Positions 27,501-36,704 of a stretch of 61,614 bases of DNA are shown here, in pieces (within the stretch, counting starts at the first letter, position 1; each line of letters opens with the position of its first letter). Position numbers and translations under genes: made by a program. Source of the stretch: Proteiniphilum sp. X52 (GTDB taxonomy: Bacteria > Bacteroidota > Bacteroidia > Bacteroidales > Dysgonomonadaceae); the NCBI RefSeq assembly GCF_003712195.1, contig NZ_RDSD01000025.1, positions 1 to 61,614 of the forward strand, written 5' to 3'. Under the pieces are notes generated by a model. The model ran no database searches. It saw nothing but the letters and a program-made list of their open reading frames with translations, and had not been told where the DNA came from.

Positions 27501-28464
27501 TGTACAACTGCTGAATATCGGTCTTAAAGTGCTGGCCGTAGAGAACGAAGGCAATATCTTCAGACTGAACATCCCCATCAACCAAGATGATAAAATGGAG
27601 ATTAGCTCATCGTCCAACAGAAATAATATTGTAAATCAGATTATAGATAATACCATGTACATAGAGGAACAGACGAACCTGTTGAATGAAAACAGTTCTG
27701 CTGATTGTCAAGTGCTGATTATCGACAACGATAGCGATACACGCAAGATGCTCCGAAAGAAATTGCAAGATAATTTTCATATCCTGACCGCATCCTCCTC
27801 CAAAGAAGCTTTATTGATATTGAAATCTCAGCACCTGGATATTATCATCAGCGATATCTATATGCCCGAAATGGATGGATATGAGTTTTGCCGTCAGGTG
27901 AAGAGCAATCCCAAGACCCAGCATATACCAGTTTTTCTCATCACATCCGAATTATCTGCCGAAGCCAAGATGAAAGGGTTCCAATCTGGAGCGGATGTTT
28001 TCTTGCAAAAGCCGATCAATATCCAAGAGTTGATCCTGCGACTCAACAACATATTGAAAAGAAAGAATGTTCTTCGCGATTACTTTTCAGGCTTCGTTCA
28101 ATTAAGTATTGACAAGTCCGAGGTAAACAACAATGCCGACGAAATCTTCATCAAGAAACTGATAGAATATGTCAACGACAATCTCGCCAACCCGGACCTG
28201 TCTGTCCAGCAACTGGTAGAGCATACCAATATCAGCCGCACGAAACTATATCTGAACATCAAGCGGATGACAGATCAGACTCCCTCCAAGTTCATCTTGA
28301 ACCTAAAAATGGACCAGGCCAAGCATCTGCTCCTGTCCACCAGTCTCACGTCCTCTGAAATCTCGTACCGCCTTGGATATTGCAGTCCCAACCACTTCAG
28401 CCGTCAATTCAAAGAGTATTTCCATGTATCGCCCAGCGAATTCCGTAAAAATGGCAGTAATTAA
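24502..28464 (+). CDS. hybrid two-component system regulator (sensor kinase/response regulator/AraC)
   Basis: About 1320 residues from the ATG at 24502, which gives the signal peptide (MKLNLYFRYCTILFLLSLTL); the frame is open to 24421. A periplasmic sensor of two seven-bladed propellers (repeats such as GRIWIGTAKGLNIYD, DRLWVGTNCMGIS) and a Y_Y_Y domain is followed by a membrane helix (about 785-805), a histidine kinase (phospho-His about H819 in FISHEFKTP; NLLSNTVKHT; NSGIGLAIVN), a receiver domain (phospho-Asp about D1118 in IIISDIYMPEMDG, Lys in LQKP) and an AraC-type helix-turn-helix (about 1220-1320). Such proteins bind a specific oligosaccharide and switch on their glycan locus. Its 3' end overlaps the convergent beta-helix gene by 3 nt. 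Cognate operators are probably at 24296 and 36705. Confidence 0.93.
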   Translation: MKLNLYFRYCTILFLLSLTLCLSAREEDVIKDYIRIGKNDGIINNNVTAISDDIYGRIWIGTAKGLNIYDSHHLSTVERYTGSYIYSLYDTGREMLIATQTYMDVYDYELGTFSRIRWEEKDLEFTLSIFPYDGRHVITANGAIYSYEKGKLDLLKSDVPYELMCIDKFGTMWGLHREMVYRIDEKFDIVKSYQLVNNDLSPLIGICLYPDSKGAIWVGTIKDGLYRYNRAYDDFRKEELTSAYQINEIENINSIHEDRYDRLWIGHNSGVAVYDYNNNYFTNYMFENSYNITLTTTVTKIYKTKDQHMALGTFFTGFFYIKDLSPGIRLSHLGDNRTNTGLITANGIVKDKSDRLWVGTNCMGISILDANGKVLSHINHSNASINDNIVSLEIDGRDHVWAGSLSNGLYKIEPGGKITHFIHQHNDQNSLAGSKVFVLHSLNRDSLIIASNKGIDVYLHGQNSFSNIISTMREDYAFTNISEFQNYIYATDLFSFFRIDREAGEVKKFSYPQYRDNHFQCSYVDVLGRLWLGTAKGELLLFEHDTLTTYLSDKNLAHNSISNIQGDDSQNLWLTSGNHILQITPEKSVRRINLAWGLGDNEFNVRSSYTDKEGRIYFGTTDGLIHFRPQDLVIQEKRRPELYISDFRLFKNSLVPGESDILKKHINNTEKIMLDHHQNIISFQVSCIDFTPDEGIPYKCVYMLENIDNDWAELNPASNEISYTGLSSGRYFFHAKLVAENGETLASKRIELYIKHPLWLRWYMIVLYIILLSVVLWFINKYVTRQRETKEIISKARREQDELTRLNAMKLDFFTFISHEFKTPLAIISTLQNEIIPSNLEADSDTNIFKRSVKRLEFLINQLMDFRNMESEHTSVKIENYDIISFIKGIYEAFVPLYKHKEIAYHLESELDALPMMFDADKLEMLVGNLLSNTVKHTHQGGNCYLKIRREGDELVIDIFNSGPCLSDEQKALIFQPYYRTDTSVTNPNSGIGLAIVNSIVQLLNIGLKVLAVENEGNIFRLNIPINQDDKMEISSSSNRNNIVNQIIDNTMYIEEQTNLLNENSSADCQVLIIDNDSDTRKMLRKKLQDNFHILTASSSKEALLILKSQHLDIIISDIYMPEMDGYEFCRQVKSNPKTQHIPVFLITSELSAEAKMKGFQSGADVFLQKPINIQELILRLNNILKRKNVLRDYFSGFVQLSIDKSEVNNNADEIFIKKLIEYVNDNLANPDLSVQQLVEHTNISRTKLYLNIKRMTDQTPSKFILNLKMDQAKHLLLSTSLTSSEISYRLGYCSPNHFSRQFKEYFHVSPSEFRKNGSN

Positions 28465-30254
28465 TGATTATAGGCGCCTATATGGTGGGTTGAGCCGATG
28501 TCTCTTCGCCAAAAATCCGTCGTGCTAGCCTGAAAAACAGCGGCTTCCAAGGGGAATGTGTTGGCCAGCATCTGCATTGTCAGGCCCGCGCCTCTGACTG
28601 GAGAGTCGGGAGCAGGTTTGAGTTTTGTTCTGGCGGCAATAAACTCCATGGCGGCACTCCAACTACCGACGGGTGCGATGAAAGGATGAGGATCCGATGC
28701 GTTCCGATAGATATTGGCATTGTTGTAATAACTGTTTTCGGTGCCGAAAGCCTGGTTGGAATAACCTTGGATATAGTTGTTGATAAAGCATACGACCCCT
28801 TCAGCCAGCGGAAGCCCCGTCGTCGTTCTCCAGAAAGGATTCTTTTCAGTCGCTGTCGTATAAAGGAGATTGTTGGCAATATAGATTTTGGCGGGTCTAC
28901 TGACCCCCAGACTGCTGGAAAAAGCAAAGGCGGTATTGTCATTCCAAGCCGTGGTGGCCGGAAAATGAGTTTTTACAAAGATATTGTTGTAGATATAACA
29001 ACTTTCTATTCCCTTTACAAATTGAATCAGGGAGGCGTCCGGTGTGGGATCCAGACCGCTTTCCGTCTGGCCCTGTCTTTGGAAATTCCGCTGGCCGTCG
29101 TCAATGCTTACATTGTAACGGACGATCGTATTTTTGTGGGGCGTATTGTCAGTGGGACAAATCAGCAAGAAACCGCCGGAATTATTATAACTGAGATTAT
29201 ACTCGACAAGGGTGTTCTCGCAGTCGGAATCCACATCAAAACCGCCACCGTCGCGCATTGTGTGAGAATCTTGCGAGATATTGTAGCGTATGATCGAGTT
29301 TTTGGCATGCATCACCCATATCGCGGCCGCATAATTTTGCCTTTTCACATCCAATTGCCCGGGCGTGGCATACCCCACACCCAGTTCGCCCCCGAAACGC
29401 ACGATATTGCCTTCAATCAGTGCGCCATCAGTACCGGAAACAAGGATGGCATCACCCGGAATTCCTTCGAAGAGGTTGTTTTTGACGACGACCCGTTTGT
29501 TGAGTTTTTGGGACACATCGTAGGTCGTCACATCCAAAAACATGTTGAAACCGTTTCTCGCACAGTCGCGGAAAGTGCAGTTTTCAACGCGGAAATCGTC
29601 AAAAAAAGCTCCGTTCTTTTCCGCGTTGGAAATCAGCAGGGCCGTTCCGCCCAATGACCAATCCTTATATCCTTTGATGTTCGAAAAAGTACAATGGGTG
29701 AAATGGATATGCCTGACCACACTATTGACTGCCCGGACAGTTACGCCCATAATCTTGGGATGCTCTTCCTGAACCTGACTGGTAAAATGAATATTGGAAA
29801 ACTCCCAATAGGAGTTATCTATCAACTGCAAGGCAAGATGCTGACTCCCGGCGATTTTGGGCAGTTCACCTTCTCCATAATCAGAAAAGACGATGGGTCT
29901 GGACTCGCTGCCGCTCCCCGGCAATCCCCATAGTGCGGCATTGAAAACGGAACCTCGTTTCAAGAGGATGGCCACACCTTCTCTTAACAAACCGTTACCA
30001 TATAGCTTGTCCAAGGTCCGCCACGGCGTGGCTTGACTTAGGCCATCGTGGGCGTCATTTCCGTTCTGGGAGTCTATGTAATAGACTGTATAGCCGGAAA
30101 TATCCCGCCTTGTGATGACTTCGACCCCGGGCTCCTGTAAATATTCTTCATCATCTATGTACTCACTCGTGCCGTCTTGCTGACATTGACAAACTGTCAG
30201 GATAAGAATGCCAAGATATCCTATCCATTTGATATTCTGTTTCAGGTTTTTCAT
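28461..30254 (-). CDS. parallel beta-helix lipoprotein, putative polysaccharide-degrading enzyme
   Basis: 597 residues, lipobox TVCQC. After the start of the mature chain, YYIDSQNGNDAHDGLSQATPW and a long ladder of right-handed beta-helix repeats follow (VENCTFRDC, VVVKNNLFEG, ALIEGNIVRFGG, NSIIRYNISQDS, DGGGFDVDSDCENTLVEYN). This fold and N-terminal signature occur in GH120/GH141 and polysaccharide lyase relatives, but no family can be fixed by eye. Last gene of the SusC operon, 28 nt after the SusE-like gene. It is likely the surface or periplasmic endo-acting enzyme of the locus, or a glycan-binding protein. Confidence 0.7.
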   Translation of the reverse strand: MKNLKQNIKWIGYLGILILTVCQCQQDGTSEYIDDEEYLQEPGVEVITRRDISGYTVYYIDSQNGNDAHDGLSQATPWRTLDKLYGNGLLREGVAILLKRGSVFNAALWGLPGSGSESRPIVFSDYGEGELPKIAGSQHLALQLIDNSYWEFSNIHFTSQVQEEHPKIMGVTVRAVNSVVRHIHFTHCTFSNIKGYKDWSLGGTALLISNAEKNGAFFDDFRVENCTFRDCARNGFNMFLDVTTYDVSQKLNKRVVVKNNLFEGIPGDAILVSGTDGALIEGNIVRFGGELGVGYATPGQLDVKRQNYAAAIWVMHAKNSIIRYNISQDSHTMRDGGGFDVDSDCENTLVEYNLSYNNSGGFLLICPTDNTPHKNTIVRYNVSIDDGQRNFQRQGQTESGLDPTPDASLIQFVKGIESCYIYNNIFVKTHFPATTAWNDNTAFAFSSSLGVSRPAKIYIANNLLYTTATEKNPFWRTTTGLPLAEGVVCFINNYIQGYSNQAFGTENSYYNNANIYRNASDPHPFIAPVGSWSAAMEFIAARTKLKPAPDSPVRGAGLTMQMLANTFPLEAAVFQASTTDFWRRDIGSTHHIGAYNH

Positions 30255-30282
30255 TGTCTGATCTGTTTTGTATCTTATGTAT

Positions 30283-30729
30283 TTATTCTCCTAGGGCCGT
30301 GTCGGGCCGGGTAATTTTCAACGACCTTCTCTCATCGCACCAGCCGGCGTCGGGGGGGTTGATCACATCGACTGACCAATAGACGGTACATTGCTCTCCC
30401 AGACCAAAGTCCAATGAACTCAATATTCGGTCAATCTCTCTGGTTGTCAGGTAGAAGGTTCTTTTGATGCCGGTGGGCACTTCTACCCGTTGCCCACTCA
30501 GATCAGCATCCGCGCTGAACACGAGGTTGAATTCCATATAAGGTCGTTTCGACCCCCAGGAAAAGCTGTAAAGCGAGTCGGGCTTTTGCTTGTTGAGCAC
30601 CCAAGTGGTATCCTCGACGGGATAATTCAGAAAGACGGGCTGCTTGCCTACTTCATAAAAATCATTTTCGATGTTGCAACTTACCAATGTCACGAGAAGA
30701 CAGGTGGCGACCATTATCATTTTATCCAT
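30283..30729 (-). CDS. SusE-type lipoprotein, short
   Basis: 148 residues, lipobox TLVSC. The chain matches a SusE-type N-terminal domain (SFSWGSKRPYMEFNLVFSADAD, STREIDRILSSLDFG-like), which adopts an Ig-like fold in outer-membrane glycan-binding proteins. The glycan-binding C-terminal domains are absent. It shares its layout with the N-terminal half of the preceding gene, so the two are probably paralogues. Within the SusCD operon, 25 nt downstream of that gene. Confidence 0.68.
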   Translation of the reverse strand: MDKMIMVATCLLVTLVSCNIENDFYEVGKQPVFLNYPVEDTTWVLNKQKPDSLYSFSWGSKRPYMEFNLVFSADADLSGQRVEVPTGIKRTFYLTTREIDRILSSLDFGLGEQCTVYWSVDVINPPDAGWCDERRSLKITRPDTALGE

Positions 30730-30754
30730 AGTATCACTCCTATTTTATAATTGA

Positions 30755-31861
30755 TTAAAACTCATCCATAATGCATCGGCAGGGATAACGGCGATTCTGC
30801 CCTCCGGGGATGATCGGCGCGCCCTGAAGATGCACCCCTTGTGAATCATCGTATAAAGACAAGAAGGTTGCTTTTTCCATATTATCCTCGGTGGGGTTTT
30901 CTCCCCAGGCCAGTCTCAAGCCTGCCAAATAGGGTGTGGAGCTCCAGAAGCCGGCAACCGGATTGCCGGACCCCAGACCCAGCGTGGTACCTTGAATATG
31001 CTCGTCCCAATAATATCCGGATGCCACGACCCCCATCCGGGCACTGTTGGTTAACGGCTCAGTCGTATGCCAATAGGTCGGGTCTTTAATCTTGTTGGCA
31101 CCGTCTGAAGGCCCCAGAAAAGACCTCAACTTATCGAATTCGGCCAAGGAAGGGAGGTGCCATCCCTCGGGACAGATCCCCTGTATGTGTTCGCCTTTGA
31201 GCGTGGCCTGCTTGGCTTCTTCCCACGTCATCCGCACGGCCGTCGTCCAGTTGTAGTATCCGCCTACCCGGCTGTTGAAGACTTCATCATCTCTCGAACC
31301 GCCCTTGTAAGGAATAGGTAATTCCGTTCCGTCAGCATAGACTTTTGCCCGCAGGTTCTCTGCCATAATGGTCATCAGTGAGCCATCCAACATGACGAAT
31401 TGCCGCGCCTCATAAATCTCCCCATCTCGCGGATCGACGAAGCTTTCAATGGAGACAACCGCGTCAAAGTATCGCCACGACGTGGAAATTTCACCACCAG
31501 TGTCTTGCTCCAATTTCCAGAAAAAACGTTTGATACTTGAGAACTCGGGATACATCTCCCGGAGCATATTCAGAAAGTCCCGGTTGGACATCGTCAACGA
31601 TTCCCTGGCGCCTACATCCAACACAGTAGGATTCTCAAATTTCTGATCGAGGTCAAAATACAGCTTGTAGGTTGAATTGGGCCTTGCTTTCCAGGAGAAT
31701 ACCTGCGTATCGTCAGGCTTGAAGTAGTCTATTTTGACAACAGCTCCCTTTTCCGGTTGTTCCGGCTGTGCCCAAGTGGGGTTTACATATTCTATTTTCT
31801 GCTCGCAGGCGGAGAACATGAATACAAGAAAGAGTATAAAGATATCGTTCACTGTTTTCAT
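30755..31861 (-). CDS. lipoprotein: SusE-like domain fused to a FISUMP domain
   Basis: 368 residues, lipobox FMFSAC. Residues about 25-140 resemble a SusE N-domain (VFSWKARPNSTYKLYFDLD, LTMSNRDFLNMLREM). Residues about 145-368 are a Fibrobacter-succinogenes-major-paralogue (FISUMP) domain: DGEIYEARQF, MAENLRAKVY, ICPEGWHLPSLAEFDKLRSF, GFWSSTP, PCRCI. FISUMP domains have a C-type-lectin-like fold and are common on Bacteroidota surface lipoproteins. It follows SusD by 19 nt. Likely a surface glycan-binding protein of this locus. Confidence 0.78.
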   Translation of the reverse strand: MKTVNDIFILFLVFMFSACEQKIEYVNPTWAQPEQPEKGAVVKIDYFKPDDTQVFSWKARPNSTYKLYFDLDQKFENPTVLDVGARESLTMSNRDFLNMLREMYPEFSSIKRFFWKLEQDTGGEISTSWRYFDAVVSIESFVDPRDGEIYEARQFVMLDGSLMTIMAENLRAKVYADGTELPIPYKGGSRDDEVFNSRVGGYYNWTTAVRMTWEEAKQATLKGEHIQGICPEGWHLPSLAEFDKLRSFLGPSDGANKIKDPTYWHTTEPLTNSARMGVVASGYYWDEHIQGTTLGLGSGNPVAGFWSSTPYLAGLRLAWGENPTEDNMEKATFLSLYDDSQGVHLQGAPIIPGGQNRRYPCRCIMDEF

Positions 31862-31880
31862 AATGGTTCTGTCTAGATGT

Positions 31881-33485
31881 TTAATAATTAGGATTTTGAT
31901 CTTCCGCCATCATCGGATTGGCATTGATTTCTTTTTGAGGGATGGGCCACAAATAGTCCCTGTCCTTGTTGAATGTCCTTTTATCGATCACCATGGGAAC
32001 ATACTGCCAGTCGTCCGTGACTTCTCCATTCGCATACCATTTCATCTTGGAGACATCGAGTCCGACGGCATCCACCATCACCTTTTCCGCGATTTTCCAT
32101 CGACGGATATCGAACCAGCGCTGGCCTTCGTGGAAAAGTTCGACACGACGTTCGTTGCGAATCAGGGCACGCATCGTCTGCTTGGTCAGATTGGGCAAGG
32201 ATGCCGTCAGTGTAACCATACCGACCCGGTCGCGCAGTTCATCAATCAAGGGATAGACATTCGCGGGGCCGTTCAGTTCATTTTCGGCTTCGGCCCAGGC
32301 CAATAGCACTTCACCATATCGCATGATTATTTTGTCACAACCATCATTGGATGTATTGAGGAGCGTTTCGTTGGCTCCTTTCTTGGGACGGAAACCCGAG
32401 ACGTTCCCCCAGGAAGAGGGACGCCAATGGGCATCGTAACGAGACACACCATCTTGGCGATATTCGTATCCCGGACAAAGAACAGACAAATGCAGGCGAG
32501 GGTCGCGGTTGATAAAAGGACGATTGGGATCGTATGTGGGATCCTTGGAGATAGATTCTCCGCCATCGGCTTCCAAATTACTGATGGGAAGACCATTGAC
32601 GGTAAAGAAACTCTCGACCATCGGCAAGGTGGTTTGGAAAGAATTCCAGTGGTACCATAGCATCGTCATGTAACTGGAACGAAGGTCGGTGGCATAATTG
32701 ATTTTGAAGATAATTTCTTTGTTGGCCCCATCACTCGTCCCTTCCTCCAAGAATAATTTGGTAAAATCGGGGTACAAAGCATAACCCAGATTCTTGATTT
32801 CCTTGGCTGCATCGATGACCGTTTGGTGGTCATATTCATATTGGGCGACACGCATTTTCAGCATATAAGCCGCCCCTTTGGATGCGTACTGGCCACCGAA
32901 TGAATGTCTTAGGTTGGAAATGGCGAAGTCTATATCCGCGTGCACCAGGGCGAGCACCGTGGCAATCTCTTCACGAGGCTGGTTCTCAATGGGCGTGTTT
33001 TCATCCACCAGGGGGACACGTCCGTAAAACCAGATCAGGTCGAAATAGAACAGTGCCCTTAAGAAGCGAGCTTCGGCCAAAATCAGATTCTTTTCCGCTT
33101 GGGACAATGATTGGATCGTTTCCAATCCGCGAATCAACGAGTTGCTCCGTGAAATGGCGAGCCAGTTCTTGGTCCATTTATACTCGGCCCACCAGCTCGA
33201 TACCGTGTGTGTGCCTTTGCCAAATTCAGTCGACTGTTCCCAGGTATGTGGATTATAGGAATTATCCGACATATTTTCAAAAGTATAGGGGGTCATCTGG
33301 TTTTGATTCGCATCGTACAAGCAGTTGTAAATACCTGCCAACAGGCTCTGGGCTTGTTCCATCTCTTGTAAAAAAGTGTCAGGAGACGACTTGTCGATAG
33401 GAACCGTATTCAAGTAGTCAGAACAAGCACTTGCCGACAAGATAAACAGGATTGAGACAAAATGTTTTAATATATTCTTTTTCAT
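31881..33485 (-). CDS. susD: SusD/RagB-family glycan-binding lipoprotein
   Basis: 534 residues, lipobox LSASAC then SDYLNTVPIDKSSPDTFL, the classic SusD start. TPR-like helices (AEARFLRALFYFDLIWFYGRVPLVDENTP) and the C-terminal SusD signature (VELFHEGQRWFDIRRWKIAE, YLWPIPQKEINANPM) are complete. It forms the lid on the SusC transporter and binds oligosaccharide at the cell surface. Only 3 nt separate it from SusC. Confidence 0.93.
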   Translation of the reverse strand: MKKNILKHFVSILFILSASACSDYLNTVPIDKSSPDTFLQEMEQAQSLLAGIYNCLYDANQNQMTPYTFENMSDNSYNPHTWEQSTEFGKGTHTVSSWWAEYKWTKNWLAISRSNSLIRGLETIQSLSQAEKNLILAEARFLRALFYFDLIWFYGRVPLVDENTPIENQPREEIATVLALVHADIDFAISNLRHSFGGQYASKGAAYMLKMRVAQYEYDHQTVIDAAKEIKNLGYALYPDFTKLFLEEGTSDGANKEIIFKINYATDLRSSYMTMLWYHWNSFQTTLPMVESFFTVNGLPISNLEADGGESISKDPTYDPNRPFINRDPRLHLSVLCPGYEYRQDGVSRYDAHWRPSSWGNVSGFRPKKGANETLLNTSNDGCDKIIMRYGEVLLAWAEAENELNGPANVYPLIDELRDRVGMVTLTASLPNLTKQTMRALIRNERRVELFHEGQRWFDIRRWKIAEKVMVDAVGLDVSKMKWYANGEVTDDWQYVPMVIDKRTFNKDRDYLWPIPQKEINANPMMAEDQNPNY

Positions 33486-33488
33486 TGC

Positions 33489-36400
33489 TTAGAATGTTAT
33501 GTTGATACCAGCAGTAAAGGTCTTCACCAAAGGATAGGAGTAAATATTGCTCGTGCCATAGTCATTGTCAAAACCGGCTCTTTCGGGATCAAATCCCTTA
33601 TAACGGGTGAGAGTGAACAGGTTCTGTCCGCTGACAAAAACCCTGAGACCGGAAATACTGGCTCTATGTAAGAGCGTTCGGGGGATGGAATACCCCAGTT
33701 CGATATTTTTGCAACGCAAATAAGACATGTCCTCAGCATAGTAGGCCGATTTGATACTTGAGCGTTGGTTGTCAATAAACACGCGCTGATAGGTATTGTT
33801 CGGCTTTTCAGGTGTCCACCGGTGTATCATCCACCCGGCGGTGTTGTAGCTGTTGTAGAAAGGTGAAACGAGCTGTCCGGTGCTCCAGGCCTTGCCTCCA
33901 AGAACGCCTTGCAGGAAGATCGTAAAATCAAATCCTTTGTAACTGGCTCCCGTAGAGAATGAGAACAAACAGTCAGGTGCAGGATTGCCCAAAGGAACAC
34001 GGTCGTTTTCCAAGTCGATGATACCGTCTCCGTTTTGATCCTTGAAACGAATATCGCCGGGAACAGCTATCAGTCCCGAATAAGAGTTGACCGTATTTCC
34101 GTCGTCATCGAAGGTGATCAGGTGATTGTTGATTTCCTCCTCACTCTGGTAGATACCTTCCACCTCGTAGCCGTATAAGGTGTTGATAGGCAAGCCTTCT
34201 TTCAACAGGATGCCGAGGTTGTCCCTGAGAATAGGACTGGCACCTTTCAAATCCAGGATTTTGTTTTTATTGAATGAGAAAGTAGCATTGGCGTGGATAT
34301 CTAGGCCATTGAAGAGTCCGGTTTTGTTGTATCCCAAGGTGAATTCAAATCCATGGTTGCGCATTTTACCGGCATTCATCCAGGGGTCTTCGGTAAATCC
34401 GAATGTCCCGGAAACCGGCAGTCGCATCAGAATATCATTCGTTTGCTTGACATAGTAGTCTGCCGAGAAGGAGAGGGTATTGAAAATCGTGAAGTCGACT
34501 CCCAAATTCCTTTGCGTCGTCGTTTCCCAAGTCAGATCTTTGTTGGCGATATACGATACTGCAGCCCCCGTTACCTGTTGTTTGTTCCAGATATAATTGG
34601 CATTGCCGACCGACAAGATATCGGTTCCCGCATACAGGCTCCATATCTTCTCGTTACCCAACTGACCCCAGGAGGCACGTAGCTTGAACTCATCGAGCCA
34701 GGAGATGTTATTTTTGATGAATGGCTCTTCCGCAATACGCCACCCGAGCGAGAAAGACGGAAACAAGCCCCACTTATGATCGATGGCGAATTTGGAAGAG
34801 CCGTCGTAGCGGATGTTGCTTTCAAACAAATATTTATCTTTATAATCGTAATTGAATCGTCCGAACAAAGACAAAGAGCGGGAGAGGGATTCCCACCCTG
34901 AATTCTTCTGGGTGGCGGGATCTCCCACTTCGAGGGTGGGAAGGTTGACCGTCAGTCGGGTACGCCAGGTTTGATAGTATTTACCGTCCCATTCTGACTG
35001 CTGCGCGCCGGCCAGCACTTTGAAATGATGATCATCTTTGACGTTGGCCCAATAAGAAAGAGTAGCATAGCTGGATAAGGTACCGTGACGATAACTGCTC
35101 TCCCTTATCGTCGATTCGCGGGAGGAGTATTTACCGATGGTTTGCTCCCCGTTGGTGCCGGTCTCTATCGTGTAGAGATTGACATTGGGCGCGTAATTCT
35201 GCCGGAATTCGATGTTGCGGTCGAAACTGACGGCACCTTCGAGTCTCAATTGCCTGGTTATGTCGAGAATGGCATTCAGATTGCCCGTAAAGCTGTTCCT
35301 GTCGCGTGAGTCCTTCCCTCCGGCCTCGCGAGCGGCGTCGTTATAGAACCAAGATGTCCAACCGTAACCTTCCATTTTGGCGACAACAGTCGGGTGCATC
35401 TGAACGATACGGGCCAGCGTTGACTGGGTTCCATCAACCAGGTCGATCTGGTTGCCGACATAACCGGATATGTTGGAGGAGATTTTCAACCTGTTGTTGA
35501 AGAATGAGCTGTTCACATTTGAGCGGAAGGAGTACTTCTTATAATCGGTTCCCTGTAAGATACCTTTCTGATCCAAATAGCCGAGAGACAGCGTATAGGA
35601 CAATTGCTCCGTTCCACCGGTCATTTTCAGATAGTGATTGTGCTGAAGCGCCGGCTTGAAGTAAAAATCGGCCCAGTTGCGGTCGGGATATTGTGCCGGG
35701 TCATCTCCGCGTCTGAAATTGTCTATGTATTCCTCGCTATGGGACCTTTGCAATCCCGAATTGACACGTGCCTCATTATATAACTCCAAAAAATCCACGG
35801 AACCCAGCAGAGAAGGGTAGCGGGTAACTTCCTGGACGGCAACATAACCATTGTATTCGAGGGACATTTTTCCGCTTTTTCCTTTCTTGGTCGTGATTAA
35901 AACAACACCGTTGGCCGCCTTGTTGCCATAAATAGCGGCGGATGCAGCATCCTTCAACACGCTGATGGACTCAATATCTTTAGGGTCCACTTTGTCGAAG
36001 GAAGATTCGAAGCCATCCACGATGACCAAAGGAGAAGCGTCGTTGAGCGTGCCGATACCGCGGATGACAACGGTTCCCCCGTCCGAACCGGGCTGTCCCG
36101 AATTCTGAGTCACGTGCACACCGGTGACCTTACCCTGAAGAGCCTGTGACACATCGGTAATGGGACGGTTCTTGAAATCAGTGGTGGATACACTGGCAAC
36201 CGCGCCTGTCAATTTTTTTTGGCTTGTAGTTCCGTATCCGACTACAACGACACTGCCCAGTTCAATAGCATCTTCCTCTAAAAGTATGGTTAGAGGTTGT
36301 GAAGATGCAACTTTGACTGTCTGTTTTTTGTAACCCAAGGATGATATCTCCAAAATGTCGCCTATATAGGCTTCTATGGAAAAATTACCTTTTTCATCAG

Positions 36401-36587
36401 TGACCACGCCTATTTGTCGATTCTGGATTCTGACAACGGCGCCAATTACGGCCTCATCTTCCACATCTAAAACCGTTCCTCGTACAAGGATGGTAGATTG
36501 CTGGGATGATACCAATTGCGCATAAAATAGTCCTATAAACAATAAAAGCCAGCAAATGTGTAAATGCCTGTTGATGCAATTTTTCAT
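33489..36587 (-). CDS. susC: SusC/RagA-family TonB-linked outer-membrane transporter
   Basis: 1032 residues with a signal peptide (cleavage near QLVSSQ). A carboxypeptidase-like domain (VRGTVLDVEDEAVIGAVV, ISSLGYKKQTV) leads into the SusC plug (VVVVGYGTTSQKKLTGAV, QALQGKVTGVHVTQ, VVIRGIGTLND, SVLKDAASAAIYG, NGVVLITTKKG) and a full barrel ending in FTAGINITF. It imports oligosaccharides with SusD. First gene of the five-gene operon; a -7 box TAGTTTTG lies 30 nt upstream and the operator about 118 nt upstream. Confidence 0.94.
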   Translation of the reverse strand: MKNCINRHLHICWLLLFIGLFYAQLVSSQQSTILVRGTVLDVEDEAVIGAVVRIQNRQIGVVTDEKGNFSIEAYIGDILEISSLGYKKQTVKVASSQPLTILLEEDAIELGSVVVVGYGTTSQKKLTGAVASVSTTDFKNRPITDVSQALQGKVTGVHVTQNSGQPGSDGGTVVIRGIGTLNDASPLVIVDGFESSFDKVDPKDIESISVLKDAASAAIYGNKAANGVVLITTKKGKSGKMSLEYNGYVAVQEVTRYPSLLGSVDFLELYNEARVNSGLQRSHSEEYIDNFRRGDDPAQYPDRNWADFYFKPALQHNHYLKMTGGTEQLSYTLSLGYLDQKGILQGTDYKKYSFRSNVNSSFFNNRLKISSNISGYVGNQIDLVDGTQSTLARIVQMHPTVVAKMEGYGWTSWFYNDAAREAGGKDSRDRNSFTGNLNAILDITRQLRLEGAVSFDRNIEFRQNYAPNVNLYTIETGTNGEQTIGKYSSRESTIRESSYRHGTLSSYATLSYWANVKDDHHFKVLAGAQQSEWDGKYYQTWRTRLTVNLPTLEVGDPATQKNSGWESLSRSLSLFGRFNYDYKDKYLFESNIRYDGSSKFAIDHKWGLFPSFSLGWRIAEEPFIKNNISWLDEFKLRASWGQLGNEKIWSLYAGTDILSVGNANYIWNKQQVTGAAVSYIANKDLTWETTTQRNLGVDFTIFNTLSFSADYYVKQTNDILMRLPVSGTFGFTEDPWMNAGKMRNHGFEFTLGYNKTGLFNGLDIHANATFSFNKNKILDLKGASPILRDNLGILLKEGLPINTLYGYEVEGIYQSEEEINNHLITFDDDGNTVNSYSGLIAVPGDIRFKDQNGDGIIDLENDRVPLGNPAPDCLFSFSTGASYKGFDFTIFLQGVLGGKAWSTGQLVSPFYNSYNTAGWMIHRWTPEKPNNTYQRVFIDNQRSSIKSAYYAEDMSYLRCKNIELGYSIPRTLLHRASISGLRVFVSGQNLFTLTRYKGFDPERAGFDNDYGTSNIYSYPLVKTFTAGINITF

Positions 36588-36616
36588 TTTTTGTATAACA
36601 TTTAGATTTCAGTGGC

Positions 36617-36624
36617 CAAAACTA
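36617..36624 (-). promoter_or_regulatory. -7 box of the SusC operon
   Basis: TAGTTTTG on the minus strand, 30 nt from the ATG. No -33 motif at 19 nt, which suits an activator-dependent promoter. Distance to the operator start (36624 to 36705) is 81 bases, identical to the GH110 promoter. Confidence 0.6.
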
Positions 36625-36704
36625 GGTGCTGAACGCCATTTTATTTTGATATTTTTGGTTTTATTTCATGTATGACAAATCTGCGGACAGTGATTGATGG
36701 AAAA

